From Paenibacillus mellifer (GTDB taxonomy: Bacteria > Bacillota > Bacilli > Paenibacillales > Paenibacillaceae): DNA of 64,000 nt. Shown here piece after piece: positions 63,184 through 64,000 of the stretch (its first letter is position 1; each line of letters begins with the position of its first letter). The translations under genes were made by a program, and so were the position numbers. The notes under the pieces were generated by a model, which had not been told where the DNA came from, did not search any database, and saw nothing but the letters and a program-made list of their open reading frames with translations. Location of the stretch: positions 267,046 through 331,045 of the forward strand of contig NZ_JALPRK010000003.1 of the NCBI RefSeq assembly GCF_023195895.1, given 5' to 3'.

Positions 63184-63507
63184 TACGTCACTCGTTTGGG
63201 AGCAAGGAGCGAGCGTAAACTCGCACCATAGTAGTATATCAAATTGAAGTCAGCAGTGCAAGATCCCAATACCTGCCTCCTACATTCCAGTCTTACTTCA
63301 GTTCAACTCCGATTTTTGTTGTCCGTACTGATTGAATACACTTCAGCTTTTCGCCTGCCGCATCCCAATCCTGATTATTGTCCCCGAACTGCCCCGAGTT
63401 GCTTTTATGCTTGTAAATAATTATCGGTACTTCGAGGTACATGTTTAAATTTCTCCGACAAACAATAAGCTTGAATTCCAATGTGAAACTGAAAGGAGGA
63501 ACGCCAG
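63184..63507. other. Divergent intergenic region between rpsF and the YjzC-like gene
   Basis: It contains the rpsF promoter (63233-63261) and a short leader. No further gene is seen. Confidence 0.6.
63233..63261 (-). promoter_or_regulatory. rpsF operon promoter
   Basis: On the minus strand -35 TTGCAC (63256-63261) and -10 TATACT (63233-63238) are 17 bp apart, leaving a leader of about 75 bp in which S6-S18 autoregulation could act. Confidence 0.65.
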
Positions 63508-63705
63508 ATGGGTGAACAAACCGAATTCGAGGAAGGCATGCGCGCACCAAACCCGGGCGTATATGTGGAAGTCGGTGAGGCGCGGAGTTTTCATACCCAA
63601 ATTCAAAATCCACAGCGGATCACGTTGCAGAAGGGCGAAAAATTCCCGGAGACGTCAAATAAGGACCGCAAGTGGAAGAAGGAAGAAAAGGCCCGCGTCC
63701 ATTAA
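63508..63705 (+). CDS. YjzC-like small protein
   Basis: This 65-aa hydrophilic protein reads FEEGMRAPNPGVYVEVGEAR, SFHTQIQNPQRITLQKGEKF and PETSNKDRKWKKEEKARVH. The pattern of a short beta part with PGVY and a LxKGExFP near the end agrees with the YjzC family. GAAAGGAGG precedes the ATG. Function unknown. Confidence 0.8.
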   Translation: MGEQTEFEEGMRAPNPGVYVEVGEARSFHTQIQNPQRITLQKGEKFPETSNKDRKWKKEEKARVH

Positions 63706-64000
63706 GGAATTTTGTTTCAATAAAATAAATGTGTATAGAAAAACGAATCCTGCACATAATACAATCGACGGCGAGCAAGAGAGGTGTGGTTCCGTTGGTC
63801 CGTTTAGAGGATTACGCGAGAAACAAACCGCAAGGAGATCTTGTTCACGACTTGTAGAAGCGTCAGATCACGGGTTAGTGAAGACCCCTCTTCTCTGATT
63901 CGTGCTTGCTAAGGCAAACATCGTAGTGTTTCTGTTTGTCGCTGAGAAAAGAATCCAAAATCAGTTCGCCGTCAACCAGAGGAAGGACCCGAAAGGGTCC
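63706..64000. other. Right end of the window
   Basis: No gene is supported. A short frame starting at a TTG near 63797 (VRLEDYARNKPQGDLVHDL) has AGAGGTG upstream but ends after 20 codons. The next core gene, expected to be ychF/engD, would lie beyond the window. Confidence 0.4.

Noticed and set aside
63797..63859. Twenty-codon frame near the right end
   Set aside because: Only a weak ribosome binding site and no recognisable family; too short to support.

Overview
The window looks like a chromosome segment of a low-GC Gram-positive, spore-forming bacterium of the Paenibacillus type. The evidence is the conserved origin-proximal order rpsF-ssb-rpsR, gdpP-rplI-dnaB, purA, walR-walK-yycH-yycI-yycJ, htrA and rlmH, together with Paenibacillus-style extras: an SLH-CAP protein, a CxxH/CxxC protein, a YjzC-like protein, CwlJ and four-unit intergenic repeats. 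The species cannot be named from the sequence alone. From about 22 kb to the right end almost every core gene is on the minus strand, as expected if oriC lies beyond the right end and these genes are read with the replication fork.

Positions 1-21 kb form an accessory region of small stress, detoxification and resistance units, each next to its own regulator. They include a TetR-controlled SDR operon with four copies of a 15-bp operator, an azoreductase with a WYL regulator, a MarR-rhodanese pair, TetR with a cysteine hydrolase, AraC with an aldo-keto reductase, an ABC-F protein, Tag glycosylase, CwlJ and an FNR-box PAS protein. The region carries many scars: a decayed alpha/beta hydrolase, N-terminal and C-terminal remnants of FAD monooxygenases about 20 kb apart, a frameshifted DUF3995 gene, and a partial duplicate of the rhodanese gene that includes its terminator.

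Positions 21.4-24.8 kb hold an AT-rich, overlapping three-gene cassette on the minus strand: a DUF262 protein, an OLD/DUF3696-like ATPase and an unrecognised 285-aa protein. It sits between accessory DNA and the core gene rlmH and is the best candidate for an anti-phage or other conflict system. Two copies of a 17-bp sequence lie near its downstream border.

Positions 24.9-30.5 kb hold rlmH, a CxxH/CxxC protein, an SLH-CAP protein, glpD and htrA. Positions 30.9-37.9 kb hold a sugar catabolic island between htrA and yycJ: LacI, a BadF-type kinase, a GH4 6-phospho-glycosidase, AraC and a GH4 alpha-galacturonidase-like enzyme, with no transporter. Positions 38-46.6 kb hold the WalRK cell-wall regulon locus followed by an M23 peptidase and a membrane protein. 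Positions 46.7-55.2 kb hold purA (with PurBox and promoter), dnaB, rplI, gdpP, yybS, a MazG-like protein, a CBS protein and an LCP protein. Positions 55.5-61.4 kb hold a complete oligopeptide ABC transporter operon. Positions 62-63.7 kb hold rpsR, ssb, rpsF and a YjzC-like gene.
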